A stretch of 64,000 nt of DNA from positions 124,001 through 188,000 of the forward strand of contig JAQGPJ010000103.1 in assembly GCA_028293125.1 (NCBI GenBank). The letters run 5' to 3'. This document shows positions 49,817 to 57,889 of the stretch, one piece after another. The notes below the pieces were generated by a model that was not told the DNA's origin, made no database searches, and saw nothing but the letters and a program-made list of their open reading frames with translations. A program made the position numbers and the translations under genes. The first letter of the stretch is position 1, and each line of letters begins with the position of its first letter. The DNA is from Verrucomicrobiales bacterium (GTDB taxonomy: Bacteria; Verrucomicrobiota; Verrucomicrobiia; Verrucomicrobiales; V1-33).

Positions 49817-52156
49817 TCAGGCTTCGGAGGAATCCGGTCCCATCACTTCAGCAATGGCCTTTTCCAGATCCGCAATCCGCAGCGGTTTGGTGAGATGCAT
49901 ACTGAAGCCGGCCTGCCGGCTGCGGGCGATATCATCCTTCATGCCGTAGCCGCTGACAGCAATGCCTTTAAGCTCCAAGTCCTTGGAAAGTGTCCGCATC
50001 AGATCGTAGCCACTGGCGTCCGGCAGGCCGATGTCGCTGATCAGCAGCTCGAACCTTGTCTGTCCGGCCTCGCGGCAGGCGTCCGCCACACTCCCCGCGA
50101 TGACCACTCGGTGTCCCCGGCGCTCCAGCAGGGATTTGAACGAACTGCGGGTATCCTGATGGTCATCCACCAGCAGGATGTGATAACCGCTCCGCGCCTC
50201 CGGCATCAAAGGCGCCGCCACCGGCGTCCGCACGGGCGAGGATGACTTCACGGGCGGGTTTGGCCCCAGCTTTCCCACCTTATCACCGGCTGAATTCTCC
50301 GGTTTCACAGGATCGGAAATCAGATTCAGCGTGACGGTGAACACCGAGCCCTGATCCGGACCATCACTCCGGGCCGAGACCTCCCCCTCGTGGGCGGTGA
50401 CAATGCTCCGGCAAATGGCCAAGCCCAGCCCCAGGCCGCCAAAGGAGTTCTCACCGTTTTTCACCTCCGCCTGCTCAAAGGGCTGGAAAATAATCTCCGT
50501 GCGGTTGGCGGCAATACCGCTGCCTGAATCGCTGACCGTGACCCGGATGACATCCTGTCCCTTCTCCTTCTCATTCCACGTCCGCACCACCACCATGCCG
50601 CCGGAGGAACTGAATTTGACCGCATTGTTGACCAGATTCCAGAAAACCTGCTGCAGACGCACGGAATCCCCCAAAACGGTCCGGTGTCCGGCCTCCAGCT
50701 TCAATTCCAGCCGGATGCGCTCCTCCGCCGCATAACTTGAGCAGGCATGACAGGCGGCCTCGATGATTTCATGCAGATCAACGGGCTCCCGGTTGATGAT
50801 GACCTTGCCGCGCGAGATGCGGGTCATGTCCAGAAGATCATCAATCAAGCGGGTCTCCAGTTCCAGATTGCGGCGGATAAGACGGATGTCCTCCAAGGCT
50901 TCCAGCGGCATCCCAGCGTATCCCTCCAGCAGCGACAAACGGGCAAAGATGGGATTCAGGGGATTCCGCAGCTCATGGCTGAGGATGGCCAGAAACTCAT
51001 CCTTGGCCGCGCTGGCGGAACGCACGCTTTTGTAAAGCCGGGCGTTCTCAATGCCTATGGCCGCCTGAAGCGCCACGCTGGCCAGGATGCGCTCGCTTCT
51101 TTCACTGAAAACTCCCGGTGAACGGTGGGCAAAAACCATGGCCCCTGACTGGATTCCCGAGGCCAGGACCACGGGCACCGCCAGATAACTGCGCAGGACA
51201 ATCCCTTTGGGAACCAGCCGCACCCCGCTTTCCTGCTCCAGATCGTCAAACCGCACCATGGCCTGACCGGGCGGACACTCATGCATCACCCGGTGAATGG
51301 CCAGGGCATCGTCGCCGCGGAGCTCCACCGCCAGCATGCCGGCCGTGTGCTGGCGGACCGGGGGATCGGAATCGCTGTCCTCATAAACAAAAACGCCCAC
51401 CTCCGCCCCGGTGATTTCCGTGGTGGCGTCGATCAGCGCCTGGAGAAGATCATCCAGCTCCAGCTTGGACGCCAGCACGTGTCCCACGCGGTAGATCGTG
51501 TCCAGCTCATCGTAAAGCGCCACCACTCCGCGGTTGGTCTCCTGCAGCTCATCGTTCACCCGGACCAGTTCCTCGCTCTTCTCCCCCACCTTCTCCATCA
51601 TAAAGAGAAGCTCGTGGTCCTGACTGCTCAACTCCTCCACGGGGCTGGCCTCCCGGGGCCCGGCCACGGAATCGACAATGGGCTGCAAATCTGTTTTGGA
51701 GATGCTTTTTCCGCGCGGCAATCCCTTTTCCAGACGCACCGTGGTGCCGGAAGGACCGGTTTCCACGACCTCCACACTGTCCATCAAACGGTGAGCACCC
51801 AGGATGCCCATGCCCATGCCGGTGGCTGATTTATACCGCCCGGCCAGCACCTCCTCCAGATGGGGAATGCCCGGGCCCTCATCCTGAATCACGCACACCA
51901 GACTCTGGGGATTGCGTTTTGAAGGAGCTTTGGGGGCGGCTGCGGTCTCGAACAAAAACTCCGCCGAGGCGTTTTTGGCGTAACGGAAAGCGTTGCGGGC
52001 GATTTCCGAAACTGCGGTGGCGATCCGGATCTGGTCCTGCCGGTCAAACCCGAACTTCTCGGCCACCTGCTTGGCGCGGTTGCGGCACAGCACCACATCC
52101 GGCTCCTGCTGAAGCCGCATCCTGAACAGGCGGAAGAGGGCGGGCGATTGGCTCAT
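49817..52156 (-). CDS. Hybrid sensor kinase with RsbT-like N-terminal ATPase domain
   Basis: A 779-residue signalling protein, the last gene of the stressosome operon. Order: RsbT/RsbW-type ATPase domain (residues ~10-135; ATAVSEIARNAFRY and IQDEGPGIPH, G2 ATGMGMGILGAHRLM); a coiled-coil linker (~150-215, LFMMEKVGEKSEELV); GAF (~225-360); HisKA with H394 in AILSHELRNPLNPI; HATPase (~450-610; NLVNNAVKFSS, DSGSGIAANR); and a receiver (~660-779) with acceptor D708 in LLISDIGLPDASG. It would take a signal from the stressosome through the N-terminal ATPase domain or GAF and phosphorylate its own receiver or a partner. Its ATG overlaps the stop of the upstream phosphatase gene (ATGA), so it is translationally coupled. 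No DNA-binding output is fused. The upstream extension in the same frame belongs to another gene. Confidence 0.88.
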   Translation of the reverse strand: MSQSPALFRLFRMRLQQEPDVVLCRNRAKQVAEKFGFDRQDQIRIATAVSEIARNAFRYAKNASAEFLFETAAAPKAPSKRNPQSLVCVIQDEGPGIPHLEEVLAGRYKSATGMGMGILGAHRLMDSVEVVETGPSGTTVRLEKGLPRGKSISKTDLQPIVDSVAGPREASPVEELSSQDHELLFMMEKVGEKSEELVRVNDELQETNRGVVALYDELDTIYRVGHVLASKLELDDLLQALIDATTEITGAEVGVFVYEDSDSDPPVRQHTAGMLAVELRGDDALAIHRVMHECPPGQAMVRFDDLEQESGVRLVPKGIVLRSYLAVPVVLASGIQSGAMVFAHRSPGVFSERSERILASVALQAAIGIENARLYKSVRSASAAKDEFLAILSHELRNPLNPIFARLSLLEGYAGMPLEALEDIRLIRRNLELETRLIDDLLDMTRISRGKVIINREPVDLHEIIEAACHACSSYAAEERIRLELKLEAGHRTVLGDSVRLQQVFWNLVNNAVKFSSSGGMVVVRTWNEKEKGQDVIRVTVSDSGSGIAANRTEIIFQPFEQAEVKNGENSFGGLGLGLAICRSIVTAHEGEVSARSDGPDQGSVFTVTLNLISDPVKPENSAGDKVGKLGPNPPVKSSSPVRTPVAAPLMPEARSGYHILLVDDHQDTRSSFKSLLERRGHRVVIAGSVADACREAGQTRFELLISDIGLPDASGYDLMRTLSKDLELKGIAVSGYGMKDDIARSRQAGFSMHLTKPLRIADLEKAIAEVMGPDSSEA

Positions 52157-53163
52157 GAGGCGGACTGGCGGATGACAACCACCGTGGCGTCGTCGTGCTG
52201 GTGCCTGTGATCCCGATATATAACGCCAGCGACGAGTCCGGGATGCCTCCGAATCAGTCCCGGATACTTTTCCAGGTCCCACCGCGAGCTGATGCCGTCG
52301 GAGTGCAGGATCAGCAGGGAGTCCGGTTTCCATGGATGCGGCATCTCCTGCACCTTTCTCACGCTGGCTCCCAGAGTGCCATTGTCCGCATGCAGTGTTT
52401 TGGCTCCCGCGTCCCCCAGAACGCGCATGGTCACATTTCCAATGCCAGAACTGACAAGCCGGCATCCTTCAGGGTCAATACTGACCGTGGAGGCCGCGGC
52501 CCCACGTGTTTTGAACAGCGCCTGGTGCGCCAGCGAAAGGCATTCCGAAGGACTGATGCGGGCGTGTCTGCGGAATACCGACACCGCCTCCCGTGAAGCC
52601 TCCGCCGCGAAGGGCCCATGTCCCAGACCGTCAGCTAGCAGCACTTGCAAACCGTCCGCGGATTCCCGGAAATCCCACGAATCCCCGCACATATCCTCCC
52701 CTTTCAGCGCCACGCTGACACCACTGCAGATAAATTTCCGGGCCGCGGCACGGGAAGCGTCCGGAACCAAAGGAAAATGCACCCAGACCGCAGTGCCCTG
52801 CCCCGGCTGGCTGTGAATCTGAAACTGCCCGGCCAACCGCTGCACCGCCCCCAGTCCCGTGCCGGCGCTGCCCGCTGTCGAAAAGCCGTCCCGCAGGCAG
52901 GCGTTCACGCTGACCATACCCGGTCCTTTGTCCAGAGCGTGCATCTCCAGCACATAGGCCCCCTCCACTTCCAGTTCATTAAGAAGAATCTCCCCGCCCT
53001 GGCCATGCTTCACCAGATTGCTGGCCAATTCCGTAGCCACAATTGCCGCCTCCCCGGCCTTCACTTCACCGGCACCCAGCCGCTCCGCGGATTCAAGGAC
53101 CTGACGGCGCACGTGTCCAACATGGCCCCCGTGCGTGACCTCCATGCGCAGACTCGGCCTCAT
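52153..53163 (-). CDS. ATPase-PP2C fusion (RsbX-like phosphatase of the stressosome)
   Basis: A 336-residue two-domain protein. Residues ~1-130 are an RsbT/RsbW-type ATPase domain (VATELASNLVKHGQGG, DKGPGMVSV, AGTGLGAVQRLAG). Residues ~140-336 are a SpoIIE/PP2C phosphatase with the metal-binding Asp residues visible in EDMCGDSWDF, LLADGLGHGPF, LHSDGISSRW and the terminal HDDATVVVI. In Bacillus the separate phosphatase RsbX resets RsbS/RsbR by removing their phosphates; here it is fused to a kinase-type domain. It begins 4 bp after the RsbT gene and overlaps the downstream kinase gene by 4 bp. Both domains look intact, so it may both bind and dephosphorylate STAS partners. Confidence 0.88.
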   Translation of the reverse strand: MRPSLRMEVTHGGHVGHVRRQVLESAERLGAGEVKAGEAAIVATELASNLVKHGQGGEILLNELEVEGAYVLEMHALDKGPGMVSVNACLRDGFSTAGSAGTGLGAVQRLAGQFQIHSQPGQGTAVWVHFPLVPDASRAAARKFICSGVSVALKGEDMCGDSWDFRESADGLQVLLADGLGHGPFAAEASREAVSVFRRHARISPSECLSLAHQALFKTRGAAASTVSIDPEGCRLVSSGIGNVTMRVLGDAGAKTLHADNGTLGASVRKVQEMPHPWKPDSLLILHSDGISSRWDLEKYPGLIRRHPGLVAGVIYRDHRHQHDDATVVVIRQSAS

Positions 53164-53167
53164 GTTC

Positions 53168-53575
53168 TTATTTCCACCGGGTTATGGTGATGTGCGTGCC
53201 CTTTCCCGGCGCGGACACCAAGTCAAATTCATTCACCAGCCGCTTGGCACCGCCCAGCCCCAGCCCCATGCCCCCCCCGGAGGTGTAGCCGTCCCGCAGC
53301 GCCAGTTCGATATTTTCAATCCCAGGGCCCTCATCTGCAAAATGGACACGCACCCCTTGCCGCACTCCCTCCCGCAGCAGTTCCAGAACAACCTCCCCGC
53401 CACCGCCGTAGATCAGCAGATTCCGCGCGAGCTCACTGGCCGCCGTAATGATTTTGGTCTGATCCACCAGCGACAGTTTGATCTCCACTGACATTCGCCG
53501 CACCGCTTGGCGGACCGTGACAATATGCTGCTCCTCACTGACCTCCAGCTTCTCAGATTTCAACAAAGTTGCCAT
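53168..53575 (-). CDS. rsbT: Switch kinase RsbT
   Basis: A 135-residue serine kinase of the stressosome. It shows AASELARNLLIYGGGGEV (N box), HFADEGPGIENIE (G1) and GYTSGGGMGLGLGGAKRL (G2), the characteristic RsbT pattern. The ATG at 53575 lies inside the 3' end of rsbS (23-bp overlap), typical for these operons. In stressosomes RsbT is held by RsbS until stress; it then phosphorylates RsbS and RsbR and is set free to act on downstream partners. Here the two downstream genes encode proteins that themselves carry RsbT-like domains. Confidence 0.93.
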   Translation of the reverse strand: MATLLKSEKLEVSEEQHIVTVRQAVRRMSVEIKLSLVDQTKIITAASELARNLLIYGGGGEVVLELLREGVRQGVRVHFADEGPGIENIELALRDGYTSGGGMGLGLGGAKRLVNEFDLVSAPGKGTHITITRWK

Positions 53576-53954
53576 CGGTGGTGAGGTGATAGAAATCGGC
53601 ATCAATCTGACGGCGGAGCAGCTGCATTCCCTTCTCCACATCCAAAGCCGTATAGACTCCCGTCAGGCTGAGCCCCAACTCCACAAGCGTGATGGCCACG
53701 GCGGGCTGCATGCCCACCACCACGGACCCCGCCCCCAGCACCCGTGCCATGGAGGAGATATTGCCCAGCATCCGGCCAATGAAGGAGTCCACAATTTCCA
53801 AGGATGAAATGTCAATGAGCACTCCCTTGGCCAAAGTGGAGGTGATTTTGTTGGTCAGATCATCCTGGAGTGTCAAAGCCAGCTGATCGTGCATGTCCAC
53901 CTGGATGGTCACCAAGAGGAAGTGCCCCATCGTCAGGATTGGGATACGGTCCAT
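53553..53954 (-). CDS. rsbS: Stressosome antagonist RsbS (STAS domain)
   Basis: A 133-residue single-domain STAS protein. The central motif GVLIDISSLEIVDSFIGR is that of RsbS; the phosphorylated Ser corresponds to S57 (the S of DSF). Start and length agree with B. subtilis RsbS. With RsbR it would form the stressosome core and hold RsbT. It lies 37 bp after rsbR and overlaps rsbT by 23 bp. Nothing unusual is seen in the key residues. Confidence 0.94.
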   Translation of the reverse strand: MDRIPILTMGHFLLVTIQVDMHDQLALTLQDDLTNKITSTLAKGVLIDISSLEIVDSFIGRMLGNISSMARVLGAGSVVVGMQPAVAITLVELGLSLTGVYTALDVEKGMQLLRRQIDADFYHLTTDGNFVEI

Positions 53955-53991
53955 TGTGCAGCGGTAAATAAGGGGAATCAGAAGTGAAAAA

Positions 53992-54882
53992 TCAGGACAG
54001 CGCGGAAGTGCCCAAGCCTGTCGGACTGGAGGGGACAGCCCGGCGCATCACCACCAGGCCGCTGCGGTTCATAGCCGTCTTCAGAGCCTCGGCCATGGTG
54101 GCCTTGGTGATCACATTGCCCAGATCGATCTGCAGATGCACCATGGTCTGGGCAATCTGCGGGCGGATGCCGGAGATGATGCAGTCCGCTCCCATCAGCC
54201 GGGCGGCAGCCACGGTTTTCAGGAGATGCTGCGCCACTTGGGTGTCCACGGTGGGCACACCGGTGATATCGATGATGGCGATCTCCGACCGGGTCTGCAC
54301 GATCACCTGCAGCAGCGTCTCCATCACAATGCTGGTGCGGTTGCTGTCCAGAGTCCCGATCAGCGGGAGGGCCACAATGCCCTCCCACAGCTGCACCACC
54401 GGCGTGGAGAGCTCGAGCATGTCCGCCTGCTGGCCACGGATCACTTCTTCGCGCCCCACGAGATAGGTGTCGATGGTGTGCAGACCCAAGTTGTCCAGAA
54501 ATTCTGTCACCTCCCATACTGCATTGGCCAAGCCCTCCGCATCCTTGATGTGGAGCGCTTTCAGCGCAGTGAACAAGGGCTGCTTGAGCGAAAAGACAAA
54601 AATGGCGGTCTCCGACGGGCTGAAGCCCTTTTTGCCGCGCGACCGGGACAGTTCCTCCAGAAAATTCAGCACCGGCCGGTAGGCCGGTTGGCGGAAACTC
54701 AACGAGGGATCCTTATCCAAAGCCTCCGACAGCACCTCCAGAAAAGCGGTCGATTCCCGGCGCAGTTCCACCTCGCTGATCAGGTCCGAGCGCAGCACTC
54801 CGGAATCCAGCTGTCCCTTGACCCATTCCGTTAAAAGGGACTGCCGCTGGCGGATAACTTCGTTGATTTTGGACAAGGCCAT
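53992..54882 (-). CDS. rsbR: Stressosome sensor RsbR (STAS domain)
   Basis: A 296-residue protein with an N-terminal helical sensory domain (residues ~1-150, INEVIRQRQSLLTEWVKGQL and a central FSPSETAIFVFSLKQPLF), a helical linker, and a C-terminal STAS domain (~175-280). The STAS part contains AIIDITGVPTVDTQVAQHL and ISGIRPQIAQTMVHLQ; T214 and T246 are the likely phosphorylation sites matching the two Thr sites of Bacillus RsbRA. The N-terminal domain, which in Bacillus has a globin-like fold without haem, is the signal-receiving part. It is the first gene of the operon. The ATG at 54882 is chosen over an upstream start because it begins the globin-like helix cleanly. Confidence 0.92.
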   Translation of the reverse strand: MALSKINEVIRQRQSLLTEWVKGQLDSGVLRSDLISEVELRRESTAFLEVLSEALDKDPSLSFRQPAYRPVLNFLEELSRSRGKKGFSPSETAIFVFSLKQPLFTALKALHIKDAEGLANAVWEVTEFLDNLGLHTIDTYLVGREEVIRGQQADMLELSTPVVQLWEGIVALPLIGTLDSNRTSIVMETLLQVIVQTRSEIAIIDITGVPTVDTQVAQHLLKTVAAARLMGADCIISGIRPQIAQTMVHLQIDLGNVITKATMAEALKTAMNRSGLVVMRRAVPSSPTGLGTSALS

Positions 54883-54924
54883 ACCGGACTTAACCGGCCC
54901 CCGGCTTCCGTGCAATCCTTATGT

Positions 54925-54944
54925 CTTAATTTGAGCTGATTAAG
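54925..54944 (-). promoter_or_regulatory. Inverted repeat in the rsbR upstream region
   Basis: CTTAAT-N8-ATTAAG (perfect 6-bp arms) lies 43-62 bp before the rsbR start, in the divergent gap to the Lrp gene. It could be an operator or part of the promoter; no regulator is assigned. Confidence 0.4.
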
Positions 54945-55186
54945 GCAATTCGGGGGCAATTGGAAATTCCCCGGCAGAGTCCTGTGCATCGCACATCCAC
55001 TCCGGGCGCAATCCAGGCCTGCAGTTTTCACCATACCGCCGGCGCTGGGGAATCTGTGAAAGGGGAAAATCCCGCCGCCGGCCATTGTGCGCAGTGAAAA
55101 TCCCGTTTATACAGCCCGCCCGCCGGAAACCGGCTTTTTGCCGGTGCCGCGGACCCATCGATAAGTAACACCGCATACGCATACCC

Positions 55187-55666
55187 ATGGACGCATTGCT
55201 CGACCTGCTCACCAAGGACTCCCGTCTCAGCGTGGAGGACCTCGCCGCCCGCCTCAATCTCACCGCCGCAGAGGTGCAGGCCAAGGTCGCAGCGTGGGAG
55301 GCTGACGGGACCATCCTGGGCTATCAGGCGGTGATCGATCCCGAAAAAACCCACAGCAGCGGGGTGACGGCCCTGATCGAAGTGCGGCTGACCCCCGAGC
55401 GCGGGGGCGGCTTTGACCGCTTGGCGGAGCGCGTGGCGAAGTTCGACCAAGTGAAGACCTGCTGGCTGATGAGCGGCGGCTTCGACCTCGCTGTGGTGGT
55501 GGAGGCCGGCAGCCTCCAGGAGGTGGCCCGCTTCGTGGCCGAGAAACTCAGCACCCTCGGCGGCGTGCTCAGCACGGTCACACACTTTCAACTGAAGATC
55601 TACAAACAGAACGGCTTTCTTTCCACCCCTGCCCCGGACGGCTTGCGCCTGCCCATCACGCCATGA
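55187..55666 (+). CDS. Lrp/AsnC family transcription regulator
   Basis: A 159-residue regulator with an N-terminal winged helix-turn-helix (LLDLLTKDSRLSVEDLAARL...AKVAAWEADGTILGYQAV) and a C-terminal RAM ligand-binding domain (ALIEVRLTPERGGGFDRL, CWLMSGGFDLAVVVE). Members bind amino acids and form octamers. Its stop codon overlaps the start of the aminotransferase (ATGA), so the regulator and enzyme are made together and it probably controls that operon in response to an amino acid. It is divergent from the stressosome operon, with 300 bp between the starts. Confidence 0.9.
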   Translation: MDALLDLLTKDSRLSVEDLAARLNLTAAEVQAKVAAWEADGTILGYQAVIDPEKTHSSGVTALIEVRLTPERGGGFDRLAERVAKFDQVKTCWLMSGGFDLAVVVEAGSLQEVARFVAEKLSTLGGVLSTVTHFQLKIYKQNGFLSTPAPDGLRLPITP

Positions 55667-56871
55667 AGCCTCCCACCGATCCGTCCAATTCCATGTCCTC
55701 AGACATTCAAAGCAAAATCGCGGACCGCATCCAAGCCATTCCGCGCTCCGGCATCCGAGAGTTCTTCGAGCTCGTGCTCAACGCCGGCGACGTCATCTCC
55801 CTGGGCGTGGGCGAGCCCGATTTCGCGACGCCCTGGCATATCCGCGAGGCCGCGATTTACTCGCTGGAGAAGGGGCAAACCTCCTACACCAGCAATCTCG
55901 GCCTGCTGGAGCTGCGCAAAAGCATCGCCAAATACGTCGCCCAAAAATTCAGCGTGGCCTATGACCCCGCGAAGGAGGTGATCGTCACTGTGGGGGTTTC
56001 CGAAGCCTTGGATCTGGCTTTCCGCGCCCTGCTGAACCCGGGCGAGGAGGTGATTTACCACGAGCCCTGCTACGTCAGCTACAGCCCCACGATTTACATG
56101 GCCCACGGTGTCCCCGTGGTCGTGGAGACCCAGGCGGAGGACGACTTCGCCCTGCGGGCCTCGGCGGTGGAGAAGTGCATTACCCCGAAGACCAAGGTGA
56201 TCATGCTCAACTTCCCCACCAACCCGACCGGCGCGGTGATGGATCCCAAAGAGCTGCAGGGCATTGCCGATCTGGCCATCAAGCATGACCTCATCGTCAT
56301 CACCGACGAGATCTACAGCGAGCTGCTCTATGATGACCGCACCCACCCCAGCATCGCCGCCCTGCCGGGGATGAAGGAGCGCACCATCCTGATGCATGGC
56401 TTCAGCAAAGCCTTCGCCATGACCGGATTCCGGCTTGGCTATGCCTGCGCCCCGCCGGCGCTGACGGAGGCCATGATGAAGATTCACCAGTATTCCATGC
56501 TCTGCGCGTCCATCACCGCCCAGGTCGCGGCAGTGGAGGCGCTGGAACATGGCGCGGCCCCCATGGAGGAGATGCGCAAAGCCTACTGGCGCCGGCGCAA
56601 TCTGGTGGTCAGCAAGCTGAATGGCGCGGGTCTGAAAACCTTCCAGCCCGGAGGCGCCTTCTACGCCTTCCCAGACATCCGCAGCACCGGCATGACCAGC
56701 CGGGAGTTCGCCACCCGGCTGCTGGAGGAGGAGAAGGTCGCCGTCGTCCCCGGCACGGCCTTCGGCAAAGCCGGCGAGGGCTTTGTCCGCGCCTGCTACG
56801 CCACCGCCGAGGACCAGCTGGCCATCGCGCTGGAACGTGTCGCGGCTTTTGCGCAGAGGCACCGTGGGTGA
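55663..56871 (+). CDS. Class I/II PLP-dependent aminotransferase
   Basis: A 402-residue aminotransferase of fold type I. The PLP-binding Lys is in HGFSKAFAMTGFRLGY; other conserved parts are ISLGVGEPDFATP at the N-terminus, NFPTNPTGAV, ITDEIYSELLYD and the substrate-carboxylate Arg in GFVRACYATAEDQL. It resembles aspartate/alanine-type transaminases of the class I gamma group, which often act on several amino acids. The coupled Lrp-type regulator supports a role in amino acid metabolism. The start at 55663 overlaps the regulator stop; an ATG at 55693 (MSSDIQSK) is an alternative with a cleaner N-terminus. Confidence 0.92.
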   Translation: MKPPTDPSNSMSSDIQSKIADRIQAIPRSGIREFFELVLNAGDVISLGVGEPDFATPWHIREAAIYSLEKGQTSYTSNLGLLELRKSIAKYVAQKFSVAYDPAKEVIVTVGVSEALDLAFRALLNPGEEVIYHEPCYVSYSPTIYMAHGVPVVVETQAEDDFALRASAVEKCITPKTKVIMLNFPTNPTGAVMDPKELQGIADLAIKHDLIVITDEIYSELLYDDRTHPSIAALPGMKERTILMHGFSKAFAMTGFRLGYACAPPALTEAMMKIHQYSMLCASITAQVAAVEALEHGAAPMEEMRKAYWRRRNLVVSKLNGAGLKTFQPGGAFYAFPDIRSTGMTSREFATRLLEEEKVAVVPGTAFGKAGEGFVRACYATAEDQLAIALERVAAFAQRHRG

Positions 56872-56881
56872 AGCAGGGGAG

Positions 56882-57014
56882 GGGGGGAAGTTATTGGTTA
56901 TTGGTTATTAGGTATGGGCGTGCTGTGCTTTCAGCTTCCAGCCCTTCTCAGCAGTGGCCAGCATAATTTCAACCAACCACCGCCAACCAATAATCAATAA
57001 TCAATCACCTCCCC
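56882..57014. repeat. Inverted pair of heptamer repeats
   Basis: The left arm (56882-56912) repeats GTTATTG heptamers; the right arm (56984-57014) repeats AATAATC heptamers. Together they pair as an imperfect inverted repeat of about 31 bp (around 25 matches) with 70 bp between the arms. It lies between the aminotransferase and the next gene. Confidence 0.6.
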
Positions 57015-57027
57015 CACCTCCTCCCTC

Positions 57028-57819
57028 ATGAGCACCCCCGCCATCCGCCGCCTGCCGTCCCCGTCGGTCACACACACGGCACCGTTTTTGGTGTTCATGT
57101 GTTTTCTGGCGTTGAAAGGCTTTTTTAAAAGCCCCGGGGAGTATCCACCCGGCACACCGTGGTGGATGGCGCATTCCGAGCAGTGGATTTATCCTTTGCA
57201 GACCGTCACCTGCCTAGCACTGATCGCCCTGTGGTGGCGGGCCTATCCGATTCACCGGATTTCCATGAAAACCGCGCTGCTGGCGGCGGTGGTGGGGGCA
57301 GTGGGAATCGCTTTGTGGATTCTGCCCTCCATTCTCCGCGATCTCTGGAATGTGCCGGCGTGGCGGCAGCCGGAGATTCTGGGCGTGAAGTGGAACTGGG
57401 AGTGGCTGGGGCTGGCGTCGCGCGGAGGCGAGGGATTCAATCCCACGCTCTGGCAGGATCAGCCGGGTATTTACTGCGGCACGGTGATCATGCGCTTCGT
57501 GAGGATGACGGTGGCCGTGCCCATCCTGGAGGAGCTCTTCTGGCGCAGTTTCCTCTGGCGGACCATTGCCGACCCCTACCGCGATTTCCATCTTTCGCCC
57601 ATCGGCCAATGGAGCGGCCGCGCCCTCGCCATCACGGTTCCGCTGTTCGCGCTCGCGCACCAGCCCGCGGACTACCTGGGGGCGGTGATCTGGGCTCTGC
57701 TCATCAGCTGGGTGCTGGTGCGCACCAAAAGCCTCACCGCCTGTATCGTGGTCCATGCGGTTTCCAACCTCCTGCTGGGCATCTACGTGATGACCACCCG
57801 GCAATGGGGCTTCTGGTGA
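57028..57819 (+). CDS. CPBP-family intramembrane protease (CAAX prenyl protease-related)
   Basis: A 263-residue membrane protein with about seven hydrophobic segments. The CPBP catalytic motifs are clear: EELFWRSFLWR (the EExxxR type), ALFALAHQPAD (His) and CIVVHAVSNLLLG (H-x3-N). The ending IYVMTTRQWGFW is typical of the CAAX-prenyl-protease-related branch that is often carried near exosortase/PEP-CTERM loci. No exosortase or clear PEP-CTERM protein is visible in this window. It is followed 70 bp later by a rhomboid-fold protein. Substrate unknown. Confidence 0.8.
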   Translation: MSTPAIRRLPSPSVTHTAPFLVFMCFLALKGFFKSPGEYPPGTPWWMAHSEQWIYPLQTVTCLALIALWWRAYPIHRISMKTALLAAVVGAVGIALWILPSILRDLWNVPAWRQPEILGVKWNWEWLGLASRGGEGFNPTLWQDQPGIYCGTVIMRFVRMTVAVPILEELFWRSFLWRTIADPYRDFHLSPIGQWSGRALAITVPLFALAHQPADYLGAVIWALLISWVLVRTKSLTACIVVHAVSNLLLGIYVMTTRQWGFW

Positions 57820-57889
57820 AATTCCATAACCTGCGTCCGTCGGTCATGGCGCTCTCCGCGTGTCCCATCCATTTCACTGAATTCCCCCC

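Noticed and set aside
49817-52465. Longer version of the hybrid kinase starting at 52465
   Set aside because: The extra 103 codons lie inside the phosphatase gene in another frame; the ATGA overlap at 52156 fits the operon style.
56882-57014. CRISPR array
   Set aside because: The repeats are heptamers in inverted arms without regular spacers; no cas gene is present in the window.
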